Assembly: GCA_965199765.1 (NCBI GenBank)
Contig: CBDATC010000001.1
Coordinates: 186,001 to 250,000, forward strand
Length of the DNA stretch: 64,000 nucleotides
From: JAPOXR01 sp965199765
GTDB lineage: Bacteria; Pseudomonadota; Alphaproteobacteria; Rhodobacterales; Rhodobacteraceae
Direction of reading: 5' to 3'
Of the stretch, positions 1-9,358 are shown piece after piece. How positions within the stretch are numbered: position 1 is the first letter of the stretch; each line of letters begins with the position of its first letter. Under the pieces are notes generated by a model. It did no database searches and had not been told where the DNA came from. It saw only the letters and a program-made list of their open reading frames with translations. A program made the position numbers and the translations under genes.

Positions 1-1627
1 GCCATTGCAGTTCTTCGGCATTGTCCGGCAGCCCTTCCTGGCCTGCCGATGAAATGACAGCCAGCCGTTCAAGCATGGCAAGAAACAATTCCGAAAGCAC
101 TAAATTGGACCATTCCGCATTGGCGGGAATATGAAACATCACAACCATGCCTGCTCCAAGCGGCTTCGCGGTCACGAACGGTGTTCCATCGGCGAGCTCG
201 GCCCAAACTTTATCCACAAGATCTAAGCCAGGCTCCGCCAAAATCTGCGCTGTTACCTGCAGATCATTCGGAATTTCCAGACCATAAAACGGAGAGTTTC
301 TTGCAAATGGCTTGAGATTTTGTGGTGAACCCCAAGACAAGGAGCCTCCCAGACGCCTTCCACCGCTTCGTATCCTCACCGGGAACAACCGCGCGTCACC
401 ATTAACATCCACACTGGCCGCTGCTGTCCTCGGGCCGGCATAGCGGAGCAGCACCCCGCCGCTTTGCACCCAATTGGCCAATGCCTCGTTTTCGACCTCC
501 GGAAGTCGACCGACATCCGCCAAAATGATAACATCCGGGTCGGATTTTAAAATAAAACTCAACTCGCCCTCGACGATCTCAGCCGAGTCTTGCAGAGCAT
601 TCGTGAGATAGTGAATCTCCGAAAGCAGATGTCCGCTTTCCTGCGCTGATCGCCCCGAAAACAGGCCCACTCTCCGCTGGGAAAGGCTGCTGCCGACTAA
701 AGAAACCGCTCCAGCGGTCGAAACATTCCTAAGCTTAAAGGATTGGATTCGGTTCACAATCTCCAGAGGTGCGTTGAATACTGCGGTGGCAGTGGTTTCG
801 TCCGGTGCGAATTCCGCTTTCGCCGAAAGAATTTCGACCTGCTGATTTGAAAACGGAGCGTTTCCGTTCGCTTCAACAATCAGTTCAGTCTTCGCATTAT
901 CATTCACACGCATCAATTCGACGGTGATTGAGCCATCCTGAATCTGAGCCCGTCGCAAAACGTAAACAGGCTTTCCCGAATCAATGATCGTTACGCGGCC
1001 GCGCTCTGACAAAAACTCTTCCAGCAACTCAAAATCGCTGATCCGTATCCCGCTGGCAATCCAATATGTATCAAATGAATCCGGCAGCGTTGCTGATAAG
1101 CGCTCAAACACAGCTCGTCCGTCCGGCAGCCAAGCATTCGGCTCGACCCCTGAGACCGATCGTTCCCAATCCGCTGGTGTCATGACATGGCCGCTATCGT
1201 CCATTAGATCCGTCATGACAGCGACAAAGGCGGCATGGCCTGAGCGTTCGGTAATTTCCAGCATCTGCTCTGCCGCATGAATCCGATCATTCCAGTCCAA
1301 GGCTTCTGCCCAACTGCCTTCAATGAGAATGATTACGGGTTTGTCTGCCTCGAATCCGGCATCCTGGCGACCGATAATTGGCCCGGCACAACCAAGAATA
1401 ACCGCCGTAACAGCCATTATGCGGAGAATCCGCAGCCAGAGCGGACATTGATCGGCCTCCACTTCACTTTGCCCAATATCGTGCATAAGCGATGTCGGCG
1501 GAAACGCCTGTCGCCGAGGCGGGGGAGGCAATGTGCGAAGCAAAATCCAAATAATTGGAAGAGCGAGCAGACCGACTAACGCCAGCGGAGCGCTGAAGTC
1601 AATTAAACCAAACACTTCATTGCTCAC
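1..1627 (-). CDS. BatA-like / DUF4159 membrane protein (partial)
   Basis: I read this frame directly; about 542 codons are open to the left edge, so the C-terminal part is missing. It starts with GTG inside the stop region of the DUF58 gene (4-base overlap). The N-terminus has a hydrophobic segment and the PPPRRQAFPP-type stretch followed by a second membrane segment (about residues 60-80), as in the BatA N-terminal domain. A von Willebrand-like region and a glutamine-amidotransferase-like segment (ILADVGRLPE, about residue 355) follow. In alphaproteobacteria such proteins are around 900 residues and follow MoxR and DUF58. Role is inferred as envelope or chaperone-related; the exact function is unknown. 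Confidence 0.8.
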   Translation of the reverse strand, partial: MSNEVFGLIDFSAPLALVGLLALPIIWILLRTLPPPPRRQAFPPTSLMHDIGQSEVEADQCPLWLRILRIMAVTAVILGCAGPIIGRQDAGFEADKPVIILIEGSWAEALDWNDRIHAAEQMLEITERSGHAAFVAVMTDLMDDSGHVMTPADWERSVSGVEPNAWLPDGRAVFERLSATLPDSFDTYWIASGIRISDFELLEEFLSERGRVTIIDSGKPVYVLRRAQIQDGSITVELMRVNDNAKTELIVEANGNAPFSNQQVEILSAKAEFAPDETTATAVFNAPLEIVNRIQSFKLRNVSTAGAVSLVGSSLSQRRVGLFSGRSAQESGHLLSEIHYLTNALQDSAEIVEGELSFILKSDPDVIILADVGRLPEVENEALANWVQSGGVLLRYAGPRTAAASVDVNGDARLFPVRIRSGGRRLGGSLSWGSPQNLKPFARNSPFYGLEIPNDLQVTAQILAEPGLDLVDKVWAELADGTPFVTAKPLGAGMVVMFHIPANAEWSNLVLSELFLAMLERLAVISSAGQEGLPDNAEELQW

Positions 1628-2511
1628 ACACGCTCAGGCATAAGGATGTTGCCAAGCCAAAGCAGGACAGGTGGGACCGCTTCATGCGTCTGATGCACTA
1701 GGTTCGACCACTGATAGGTGGTTCCCAATTCGTTAAGCTGCGCCTGCCGGCTCCGAAGCCTCGCACGGTATTGGTCTCGCATCGCTTCCGCTTTCAAAGT
1801 TTCGTGACGAGCTGTGCCGCCGACACTCCGGAATTGGATTCTTCCCGCATAGGGAAAACTGCACTCCGCTGGATCAAGCACCTGAATGAACGTTGCTTTC
1901 ACTCTAAGCCCGGCAATTCGTCGAGCCGAAGATTCAATCTCATCCCACGGTCCGAGAAAATCCGACAGCACGACTAAGTGCGAACCCGCTGGCATCGGCA
2001 ATTCTGGTGGTGAACTATAGTCCTTATCCGACTGCATGAAAGCATCATCAATGAGTTGACTGATGCGGGACCTGCCGGAAATTGGAGCAGACCCGCCGAG
2101 AATTCCTACACGCTCATCGCTTCGCGTCAGCAGCAAGGCAGCTGCGATTGCAATTAACCTTGCACGGTCTGCCTTGCTTCGGCTTCCGGATTTGCCAGCG
2201 AACTGCATCGATAAGGAATTGTCTGGCCAGAAAAAAATCGAGTTGCAGGATTCCAACTCCTTTTCCCGCACAAACAATTGATCCGACTTCGCGGATTGAC
2301 GCCAATCTATATGCCGCAGTGCTTCTCCCGGCTCAGCATCACGAAATTGCCAAAAACTGTATCCTGTCCCACGACGGTTTTTGCTGTGCGGCCCCGGCGT
2401 GGCTGAATTGGAAAAAGCGGCAGTTCTTGCGAGAAGTGGTTTCAGGCCTCTGACCGCTGTTTCAGCGCGCTGGGTCAAATCAATCTTGGGGTCAGGCGTG
2501 TCTAACCTCAA
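1624..2511 (-). CDS. DUF58 domain protein
   Basis: A 295-residue protein with the DUF58 signature: a basic N-terminal part, then RDAEPGEALRHIDWRQSAK (about residues 57-75) and REKELE, then a degenerate VWA-like segment with PDNSLSM (about residue 97), where family members often have a D-x-S-x-S metal site. No signal peptide is seen. It overlaps MoxR upstream by four bases (ATGA) and the BatA-like gene downstream by four, so the three are almost certainly co-translated. DUF58 proteins partner MoxR AAA+ ATPases in metallochaperone-like or stress systems; the substrate here cannot be told. Confidence 0.93.
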   Translation of the reverse strand: MRLDTPDPKIDLTQRAETAVRGLKPLLARTAAFSNSATPGPHSKNRRGTGYSFWQFRDAEPGEALRHIDWRQSAKSDQLFVREKELESCNSIFFWPDNSLSMQFAGKSGSRSKADRARLIAIAAALLLTRSDERVGILGGSAPISGRSRISQLIDDAFMQSDKDYSSPPELPMPAGSHLVVLSDFLGPWDEIESSARRIAGLRVKATFIQVLDPAECSFPYAGRIQFRSVGGTARHETLKAEAMRDQYRARLRSRQAQLNELGTTYQWSNLVHQTHEAVPPVLLWLGNILMPERV

Positions 2512-3518
2512 TTCAACCCGCCTTTTCCGACCTGCTGCATCACGGCTTCATTGATAATCTCATCCAATTGCACGCCTGCGGCCAGCGCTGCGTGGCTTAG
2601 CTTCATTCGGTGCCCGAGCACCGGAACTGCCAGCTTCACGATGTCGCTGGCAGAAGGCGCCAAATCGCCGCGGAGAAGTGCGCTTGCGCGAATTGCAAGA
2701 CTTAAGGCCTGTGACGCTCGTGGTCCGGCCCCCAACTCCACAAACTCGGATATCCGCTCGGTCGCATTAGCTGATCCAGGACGGCAAGTGCGAACAACAT
2801 CAAGCAGAAGATTGAGCGTACTTTGCCCGGTTGGCATGCGTCGAATGATTTGCTGCGCATTAACAAGATCGTCTCCGGTCAAAACGGACTTTATCGGAGC
2901 TTCCGAAAGACCGGTGGTCACTTCGATGATCCTTTCTTCATCCGAGCGACTTGGATAATCAACACTAACGCGCACAAAAAACCTGTCCAGCTGAGCTTCC
3001 GGAAGTGGATATGTGCCCTCGAATTCAATTGAGTTCTGTGTGGCAACCACAAGAAAGGGAGCAGGTAATGGCAAGGTTGAACCAGAAATTGAAATTTGTC
3101 TTTCCTGCATCGCCTGCAACAGCGCTGCCTGCGTTCGAGGACTGGCGCGATTGATTTCATCTGCCATGAGCAGTTGACAAAACACCGGTCCCTTGACGAA
3201 TTCCAATTGTCGAGTCCCGTCGGCATTCGTCTGCAGAATATCCGAGCCAAGAATATCGGTAGGCATCAGATCGGGAGTGAATTGAATACGATTGCTCGAA
3301 AGCCCCAATACCCCAGCAAGCGTCTCAACAATCTTGGTTTTGCCAAGACCCGGCATTCCAAAAAACAGTGTGTGACCGCCGCACAGGATGCTGATCAGCG
3401 CGAGTTCAACCACATTGGCCTGACCGACAATGCGCTTTGCAATCTCTTCTTTGACCACAGATAGCTCCGTGGCGAGGTCAATAATCCTCCTCTCTAAATC
3501 AACTGGTTGTCCAGTCAT
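2508..3518 (-). CDS. MoxR-family AAA+ ATPase
   Basis: A 336-residue AAA+ ATPase. Walker A is GMPGLGKTK (about residue 55) and Walker B is LMADEINRASP (about residue 118), followed by the MoxR-typical ALLQAMQER and a sensor-1 ATQNS. The C-terminal lid domain is complete. It is the first gene of a three-gene operon with DUF58 and a BatA-like membrane protein, and lies divergent from the DUF1285 gene 62 bases away. MoxR ATPases act as chaperones that load cofactors or assemble complexes; the client here is unknown. Confidence 0.95.
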   Translation of the reverse strand: MTGQPVDLERRIIDLATELSVVKEEIAKRIVGQANVVELALISILCGGHTLFFGMPGLGKTKIVETLAGVLGLSSNRIQFTPDLMPTDILGSDILQTNADGTRQLEFVKGPVFCQLLMADEINRASPRTQAALLQAMQERQISISGSTLPLPAPFLVVATQNSIEFEGTYPLPEAQLDRFFVRVSVDYPSRSDEERIIEVTTGLSEAPIKSVLTGDDLVNAQQIIRRMPTGQSTLNLLLDVVRTCRPGSANATERISEFVELGAGPRASQALSLAIRASALLRGDLAPSASDIVKLAVPVLGHRMKLSHAALAAGVQLDEIINEAVMQQVGKGGLN

Positions 3519-3580
3519 GACAAATCCCCGAAAAACTCATAGACTCTATCCCGACGGGTTCTGAAATTGTAGAGTGTGGA

Positions 3581-4189
3581 ATGACAAAGAAGCGAAAAGA
3601 TTTGGACTCCGCCGCCGATTCACCAACTGCCGCCAGCATTGCCTCGTCAGCAAAACAAGCCGGCAAAAAGGGCCCTCCTCCCGTGCATTTGTGGAACCCC
3701 CCATTTTGCGGTGACCTTGATATGCGCATCGCCCGAGACGGAAACTGGTTTTACCTAGGCACACCGATTGGCCGCAAGCCGCTTGTTAAGCTGTTTGCAT
3801 CGATTATCAGAAAAGACGGCGACGACTATTTTCTGGTCACTCCGGTGGAAAAAGTCGGCATTCAAGTTGACGACGCACCCTTCGTTGCCGTGGATTTCGA
3901 CACACGGGGGGATGGACGATCGCAGTCGGTTACATTCACGACCAACGTTGATGAGCAAGTAACAGCTAGTCAAAACAAACCGATTCGTGTTATGCGGGAT
4001 CCTGAATCCGGTGAGGTTTCTCCATATGTATTGGTAAGATCTAATCTTGAAGCATTGATTGACCGTAAAAGTTTCTACCGATTGGTTGAAATTTGCACTC
4101 ACGAAACTTATGAGGGCGCCCGCTGGTTCGGGCTTTGGTCCGAAGGAGCATTCTTTCCATTCATACTTTCAGCTGAACTTGATGAATAA
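3581..4189 (+). CDS. DUF1285 protein
   Basis: A 202-residue soluble protein with the DUF1285 pattern: WNPPFCGDLDMRI, then DGNWFYLGTPIGRKPLVKLF, then a run ending FLVTPVEKVGIQVDDAPF. No signal peptide or membrane segment. The ATG has GTGTGGA before it, a weak ribosome site. In many alphaproteobacteria this gene lies beside the MoxR cluster and is followed by a CoA pyrophosphatase and the CCA-adding enzyme; neither is present here, and a 658-base gap follows instead. Function is not established. Confidence 0.88.
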   Translation: MTKKRKDLDSAADSPTAASIASSAKQAGKKGPPPVHLWNPPFCGDLDMRIARDGNWFYLGTPIGRKPLVKLFASIIRKDGDDYFLVTPVEKVGIQVDDAPFVAVDFDTRGDGRSQSVTFTTNVDEQVTASQNKPIRVMRDPESGEVSPYVLVRSNLEALIDRKSFYRLVEICTHETYEGARWFGLWSEGAFFPFILSAELDE

Positions 4190-4847
4190 TCGTACCAAGC
4201 AAGAGTCCACTAATCTGATCGACAGCCTAAAAGGGTATGTATTGCGTCAATTTCCCTCTGCTGTCAGTTGGGCAGACACATTAGCATCGCAGGGTCGGGT
4301 TGGTATCACGCAAGTTTCACATCTGAGACACAGGAAGCAACAAGTGTTGAAGATGCTAACTGTCCGTCGGCGCCTCCCCAGCCGCTGAAATCGGCATGAT
4401 TCCTGCTGGTTTCTCATCATTGTCGATCTCACAGGCGGGATTCGCCCATCCACTACATTTATTGTAAGCTTGATGCTCTGGCCCAAATGTTACGACAAAC
4501 TGCTGAGATTTTGCAAAATCCGATGCGTTCATCATGACTTAATGTGTTGATAATTTCACCTTCCGCACCCAAAATTTGCAGTGCGGCACCACAAAGAACC
4601 TTTGAATGTGACAGTCGCCTCAATCCAAATTGGATCGGTCCGCATTTTCCTTTGCCAGATAAAGACCCGTTTGTGCTGGAAGCAACGGAGTTAACGCAGT
4701 GCTGATCGGTGAGATCAGCGCGAGAGAAAGACTGTGATACCATACACGTTCAAAAAGTGTCACCCAACTCGTTGATTCTACGGAATTCTTTGTGTCTGCA
4801 TTGCTAAAGTTGGTTAACGCCTGAATACCGGACGGAGGGGAACTGTG
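4190..4847. other. 658-base gap without a recognisable gene
   Basis: No frame gives a protein I recognise. A 69-codon plus-strand frame starts at 4180 on an ATG that overlaps the DUF1285 stop, but it has no family features. A perfect inverted repeat lies at 4701-4719 (arms GCTGATC and GATCAGC, loop of 5) without a T-run. In relatives this position often holds a NUDIX hydrolase and a nucleotidyltransferase gene, so the gap may be where these were lost; I see no clear remnant of either. Confidence 0.5.
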
Positions 4848-7625
4848 TCAGTGAGCCTTAGCCCAGTTGGCGGCGAAACCGGCGTCAACGACCAAAGACG
4901 GGCTAATCTGAACAGCCGGTCGGTCTGCTTCAACCATCACTTTCCGTGCAGCCTTTATCACATCGTCGACCGCATCTTCCCGAACTTCGAAAAGCAGTTC
5001 GTCGTGGACTTGGACAAGCATTTTCGCCGGTAAATTTTTAAGTGCGTCGGGAATGCGCACCATTGCACGGCGAATGACATCCGCAGCAGAACCTTGGATC
5101 GGCGCATTGATCGCTCCGCGTTCGGCAAATCCGCGCTTTGGCCCCTTTGCATCCATATCCGGAGTGTGCACCAACCGTCCAAAAATTGTCCTGACCGACT
5201 TGTCGCGGCGCGCCTTCGCCTTCGTTTCTTCCATATAAGTCTTGATGCCAGGAAACCGCTCAAAGTATAGGTCGATAAACTCTTGGGCCTCCGCGCGTGA
5301 GATCTTTAGGTCTCTCGCCAATCCAAACCCCGAGATCCCGTAAATCACGCCGAAATTGATCGCTTTGGCACGGCGCCGAACCATAGGATCCATGTCGTCC
5401 AGCGAAATGCCAAAAACTTGCGATGCGGTCATGGCATGGATGTCCAAGCCACGACGAAATGCCTCCTTTAAAGGCTCTATATCCGCCACAAACGCTAGAA
5501 TTCTGAGCTCAATCTGGCTGTAGTCCAAAGAGAGCAGCACATGGCCTTCTTCAGCGATGAATGCTTTGCGAATGCGTCGCCCCTCTTCGGTGCGAACTGG
5601 AATGTTTTGCAAATTCGGATCAGTGGAGGCAAGCCGCCCCGTGTTGGCGCCTGAAATGATGTAAGATGTGTGAATTCTGTCCGTAAGTGCATGAACCTTA
5701 TCAAGAAGAGCATCGGTATAAGTGGATTTCAGCTTTGCCATCTGCCTGAATTCCAGAACCAAATTCGGCAGTTTGTGTCCATCAGCCGCCAAGTCGGTTA
5801 GGATTTTTGCGCCAGTAGCATAACCGCCCCGCGCTAGTCGCTGTCCGTTTGGCAGCTTCATCTTGTCAAACAAGATCTCTCCGAGCTGTTTTGGGCTGCT
5901 GACATTGAATTCCTCGCCCGCTTCACTGTGGATCTGTCGCTCCAACTCGTGAATGCGGGTCGCGAATTCGCTCGATAGATTCTTGAGTTCGGTTCGGTCG
6001 ACTTTGATTCCGACCCGTTCCATTGTTGACAACACACGGATGAGCGGCCGCTCAAGTGTCTGATACACAGTTGTAACTCTGGATTTGTGCAGCTCAGGAC
6101 AGAACTGCTGCCATAGCCGCAAGGTGATATCCGCATCTTCGGCCGCATATTTGACTGCATCTTCGATACGCACGCAATCAAAGGCAATCTGTGATTTGCC
6201 CGAACCGATCAGTTCTTTGATCGGAATCGGTTTGTGATTCAAATATCGCTCCGACAGAGTGTCCATTGAATGGCGATGCAATCCTGAATGCAGAGCATAA
6301 GACATCAACATCGTGTCATCCATCGGTGTCACGTCAATGCCGACTCCAGCAAAAATCTTAACATCAAACTTAATGTTATGGCCGATCTTCAAGACCGATC
6401 GGTCTTCAAGCAGCGGCTTGAGACGGGCGAGCGCTTTGGCAAAATCCATCTGCCCATCCTGCCATGAGCTCTGAGTCAGCAAATCGGGTTCAATCGTTCT
6501 ATGACGCAGAGGAATATAACAGGCGCGGCCTGGTTCAATCGCAAGACTGACGCCGATCAGATTGGCTCGCATCTCGTCTAAGCTGTCAGTTTCGGTATCG
6601 ATCGCGATATAGCCACGCTCGCGCGCCAATTCGAGCCAATGCTCCAACTGTTCCTCGCTCCTAACCCATTCGTAAGCAATGTGATCAAACTCAGCTGTTC
6701 CAGGCGGTTTCACGCCAAAATGCTGTGCCGCCCGCTGCACAATCGATTTGAACTCCTGCTCCTGCAAAAAAGCAAACAGATGCTCTGGAATCGGTTCACG
6801 GATTTCAAGACTTTCGAGACTTTCCTCGACCGGAGTCTTGCGGTCCAAAGTGACAAGTCGACGTGAAATCCTGATCTTGTCCGAATTCTCTATCAATGAT
6901 TGACGGCGCTTGGGCTGCGGAATTTCACCGGCCCGTTCAAGCAGGGTATCAAGATCGCCAAACTGATCAATGAGCAATGCCGCGGTTTTGATACCAATGC
7001 CGGGGGCACCGGGGATGTTGTCGGTCGAGTCTCCAGCCAATGCCTGAATATCTATGACTTTCTCCGGCTGCACCAAAAATTTCTTTAAGACCTCTTCGCG
7101 TCCGATCATGGTGTGTTTCACCGGATCGAACATATTGACACCCTCACCGATGAGCTGCATCAAATCCTTGTCCGATGAAATGATGGTGGCTTCTCCTCCC
7201 GCATCGCGCGCTCTCGTTGCCAGTGCTGCGATGATGTCGTCCGCTTCAAATCCTTCAAGCTCGAGGCAAGCGATATTGAAGGCCTGAACAGCTTTTCTGG
7301 ACAATGGAAACTGCGGAACCAATTCCTCGGGCGGTGGCGGACGGTTGGCCTTGTATGGGCCGTAAATCTCATTGCGGAATGTCTTTGAAGAGTGATCGAA
7401 CACAACAGCGGCGTGCGTCGGCGGGTTGATGTCGCTTTGCCGGTCCATGATAGCCCGCAGCAGCATATTGCAAAAAAAGTGTATGGCCCCGATTGGCATG
7501 CCGTCCTTGCGGTAGCGGTTGCCCTCAGGAAGGTTGCTTTCCGCCATATGAAACGCCCGAAAAACGTAACCGGATCCGTCGAACAGATGCAGATGGCAAC
7601 CTTTTCCAAATTTGGTCATGCTCAT
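4848..7625 (-). CDS. polA: DNA polymerase I
   Basis: A full-length 925-residue family A polymerase for repair and Okazaki-fragment processing. The 5' nuclease domain occupies about residues 1-300 (starts HLFDGSGYVFRAF; SSDKDLMQL). The proofreading domain (about 330-510) keeps all three motifs: IDTETDS, GHNIKFD and YAAEDAD, so 3'-5' exonuclease should be active. The polymerase domain shows motif A LDYSQIELRI, motif B RRRAKAINFGVIYG and motif C QVHDELLFEV. The ATG used is the second of two close candidates (MSMTKF); the exact one is uncertain. Downstream of a small zinc-finger gene on the same strand. Confidence 0.98.
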   Translation of the reverse strand: MSMTKFGKGCHLHLFDGSGYVFRAFHMAESNLPEGNRYRKDGMPIGAIHFFCNMLLRAIMDRQSDINPPTHAAVVFDHSSKTFRNEIYGPYKANRPPPPEELVPQFPLSRKAVQAFNIACLELEGFEADDIIAALATRARDAGGEATIISSDKDLMQLIGEGVNMFDPVKHTMIGREEVLKKFLVQPEKVIDIQALAGDSTDNIPGAPGIGIKTAALLIDQFGDLDTLLERAGEIPQPKRRQSLIENSDKIRISRRLVTLDRKTPVEESLESLEIREPIPEHLFAFLQEQEFKSIVQRAAQHFGVKPPGTAEFDHIAYEWVRSEEQLEHWLELARERGYIAIDTETDSLDEMRANLIGVSLAIEPGRACYIPLRHRTIEPDLLTQSSWQDGQMDFAKALARLKPLLEDRSVLKIGHNIKFDVKIFAGVGIDVTPMDDTMLMSYALHSGLHRHSMDTLSERYLNHKPIPIKELIGSGKSQIAFDCVRIEDAVKYAAEDADITLRLWQQFCPELHKSRVTTVYQTLERPLIRVLSTMERVGIKVDRTELKNLSSEFATRIHELERQIHSEAGEEFNVSSPKQLGEILFDKMKLPNGQRLARGGYATGAKILTDLAADGHKLPNLVLEFRQMAKLKSTYTDALLDKVHALTDRIHTSYIISGANTGRLASTDPNLQNIPVRTEEGRRIRKAFIAEEGHVLLSLDYSQIELRILAFVADIEPLKEAFRRGLDIHAMTASQVFGISLDDMDPMVRRRAKAINFGVIYGISGFGLARDLKISRAEAQEFIDLYFERFPGIKTYMEETKAKARRDKSVRTIFGRLVHTPDMDAKGPKRGFAERGAINAPIQGSAADVIRRAMVRIPDALKNLPAKMLVQVHDELLFEVREDAVDDVIKAARKVMVEADRPAVQISPSLVVDAGFAANWAKAH

Positions 7626-7669
7626 CGACGCTCGTAACCAAGAGACTCAGTTGCAGCCCATGGAATGCA

Positions 7670-7846
7670 TCACTCGGACACGCATTTCGCCAAAATGAAT
7701 TTCTTGTCGCAATATCCGCACACAACCCAGCCAATCTCGGGAGGAATGATGTACCAGACCTTTGGATGACCCTGTGCGCCTCCTCCGCCGTCGCACGACA
7801 CTTTTTCGGATTCCACGATTTCGATTTCAGGCGAGTCTTTTTTCAT
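7670..7846 (-). CDS. CHCC-type zinc-finger protein (NDUFS6-like)
   Basis: A 58-residue protein I read directly from the sequence. It has SCDGGGGAQGHPKVW and, later, VVCGYCDKKF, giving the C-x8-H-x15-C-x2-C pattern (C18, H27, C43, C46) of the zf-CHCC family, which includes the mitochondrial complex I subunit NDUFS6. Length is typical for the bacterial form. It lies 44 bases upstream of polA and 23 bases downstream of the HIT gene on the same strand, so it may share their transcript. Zinc binding and a respiratory role are inferred from the family. Confidence 0.85.
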   Translation of the reverse strand: MKKDSPEIEIVESEKVSCDGGGGAQGHPKVWYIIPPEIGWVVCGYCDKKFILAKCVSE

Positions 7847-7869
7847 GTTTTCGAACCAAATCCGGTTGA

Positions 7870-8256
7870 TCAGCTCATTGCCGGCTGCAGCATCCGACCA
7901 AGAATGCGGCCTCCTAAAATGTGAAGGTGGAAGTGAGGCACGTCCTGCACACCGTCACGACCGGAATTGGCGATCAATCTGTAGCCTGCCCCGCCATCAC
8001 CTGGCGCCAGCCCAGCTTTTCTTATGATCTGTCCCGCTGTTCGGCCAAAATCAGCGATCTCTTCATCGCTCGCCTCCTCGGCAAAGTGATCGAAACAGAC
8101 ATACGGTCCCTTTGGAATGATCAGCAGATGCTCTGGTGCCTGCGGGGCAATATCTCGGAACACTAGGCTGTGCTGAGTTTCCAAAACTTTGGAACATGGA
8201 ATTTCACCTCTCAGAATCTTCGCGAAGATATTGCTGCTATCATATTCGTAGGCCAT
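7870..8256 (-). CDS. hinT: HIT-family nucleotide hydrolase
   Basis: A 128-residue histidine-triad protein. The N-terminus (SSNIFAKILRGEIPCSKV) and the active-site PHFHLHILGG (about residue 107), with H-x-H-x-H, match the Hint subgroup, which hydrolyses purine nucleoside phosphoramidates such as AMP-lysine. A middle EHLLIIPKG is also standard. Length and domain are complete. Same strand as the zinc-finger gene and polA downstream. The gene symbol follows family resemblance only. Confidence 0.93.
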   Translation of the reverse strand: MAYEYDSSNIFAKILRGEIPCSKVLETQHSLVFRDIAPQAPEHLLIIPKGPYVCFDHFAEEASDEEIADFGRTAGQIIRKAGLAPGDGGAGYRLIANSGRDGVQDVPHFHLHILGGRILGRMLQPAMS

Positions 8257-8329
8257 TCCGTTTCCCTGATCATTGCCTTACCGCATCTGTTTTCCCACAG
8301 CTTCGAATGTGCTGCAAGCCAACTTTCCT

Positions 8330-9358
8330 TTATCCGGAAACTCCATTACTCGGAATAAGCCGAAGGTTTTGGAACAATTCCTTAAGATCCACGTCCGGAC
8401 GGGCACCGATTTGACTGACGCATTCCGACGCTGCCGCGCACCCCATGCGGGCTGAAAGTTCTAATCCTGCTCCATCCGCCATGCCGTAGAAAAACCCCGC
8501 CGCGAACATATCGCCCGCTCCTGTTGCATCAACGACGGTTACTTGTCGGCCTGGAACCTCAATGCGCTCCTTTCCGCGCGCGATAATCACACCCCTTTCC
8601 GAAAGCGTGCAGACGACCGTATCAACCCGTGCGGCGGTTGCACTCAGAGCACTTTGAAGATCTTCATTTCCATGCAAACTCAGCAGTTCATCGCGATTTG
8701 CGAAAATCATATCGACCCCTCGGTCAATTAGTTCTTCGAATTCGTCGCGGTTACGCTTTATGCAGATTGGATCTGAAAGCGAAACAGCGACTTTGCCTCC
8801 AGCTTTGTGACACAAATCGGTAACCCGGCGGAACGCGTTGCTGCTATCGGCGCCATCAAGCCTGTAACCTTCCAACAAAATCCAGCTGGCCGACCGAATC
8901 ATCTCTTGGTCGAAGTCTCGCCACATTAAATGCTCCGCCGCTCCGAGATATGTATTCATGGTGCGCTCGCCGTCCGGCGTCACCAGAATCATACTGCGGC
9001 CACTCTCGTAATCGGCAGAAGCGGGCGCAAAGGGAGAGGTGTATGCAACTCCTAATTTTTGAAGATCATCAGCAAAAATGTGTCCAACAGCATCGTCTTT
9101 CACTCTGCCAATGAAACCGCAGCTCCTGCCCATCAGCGCAAGCCCGGCAACCGTGTTCGCAACGGAACCGCCGCTCGCTTGTTCTTTTTTGTTCATTTGG
9201 TTGTAGAGGTCGACTGCGCGCTGTCGGTCAATCAAATGCATGTGGCTTTTTGAAACGCTGTTCCGAACCAGGAATTCTTCACTGATGTGACTAAGCACAT
9301 CGACCAATGCGTTGCCTACTCCGACAACGTCAAACTTTTTTTGGCTGGCCTGTATCAT
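8330..9358 (-). CDS. PfkB-family kinase (adenosine kinase type)
   Basis: A PfkB-fold sugar or nucleoside kinase of about 342 residues. It has the N-terminal GNALVDVL, the substrate-site GGSVANTVAGLA, and the C-terminal catalytic DATGAGDMFAAGF with its general-base Asp. The order and spacing match alphaproteobacterial adenosine kinases, which make AMP from adenosine; ribokinase-type use cannot be excluded. I chose the ATG at 9358 (MIQASQKKFD); a longer in-frame form to 9457 would run deep into nth and has no family-like sequence. The chosen start still overlaps the nth 3' end by 29 bases. Confidence 0.88.
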   Translation of the reverse strand: MIQASQKKFDVVGVGNALVDVLSHISEEFLVRNSVSKSHMHLIDRQRAVDLYNQMNKKEQASGGSVANTVAGLALMGRSCGFIGRVKDDAVGHIFADDLQKLGVAYTSPFAPASADYESGRSMILVTPDGERTMNTYLGAAEHLMWRDFDQEMIRSASWILLEGYRLDGADSSNAFRRVTDLCHKAGGKVAVSLSDPICIKRNRDEFEELIDRGVDMIFANRDELLSLHGNEDLQSALSATAARVDTVVCTLSERGVIIARGKERIEVPGRQVTVVDATGAGDMFAAGFFYGMADGAGLELSARMGCAAASECVSQIGARPDVDLKELFQNLRLIPSNGVSG

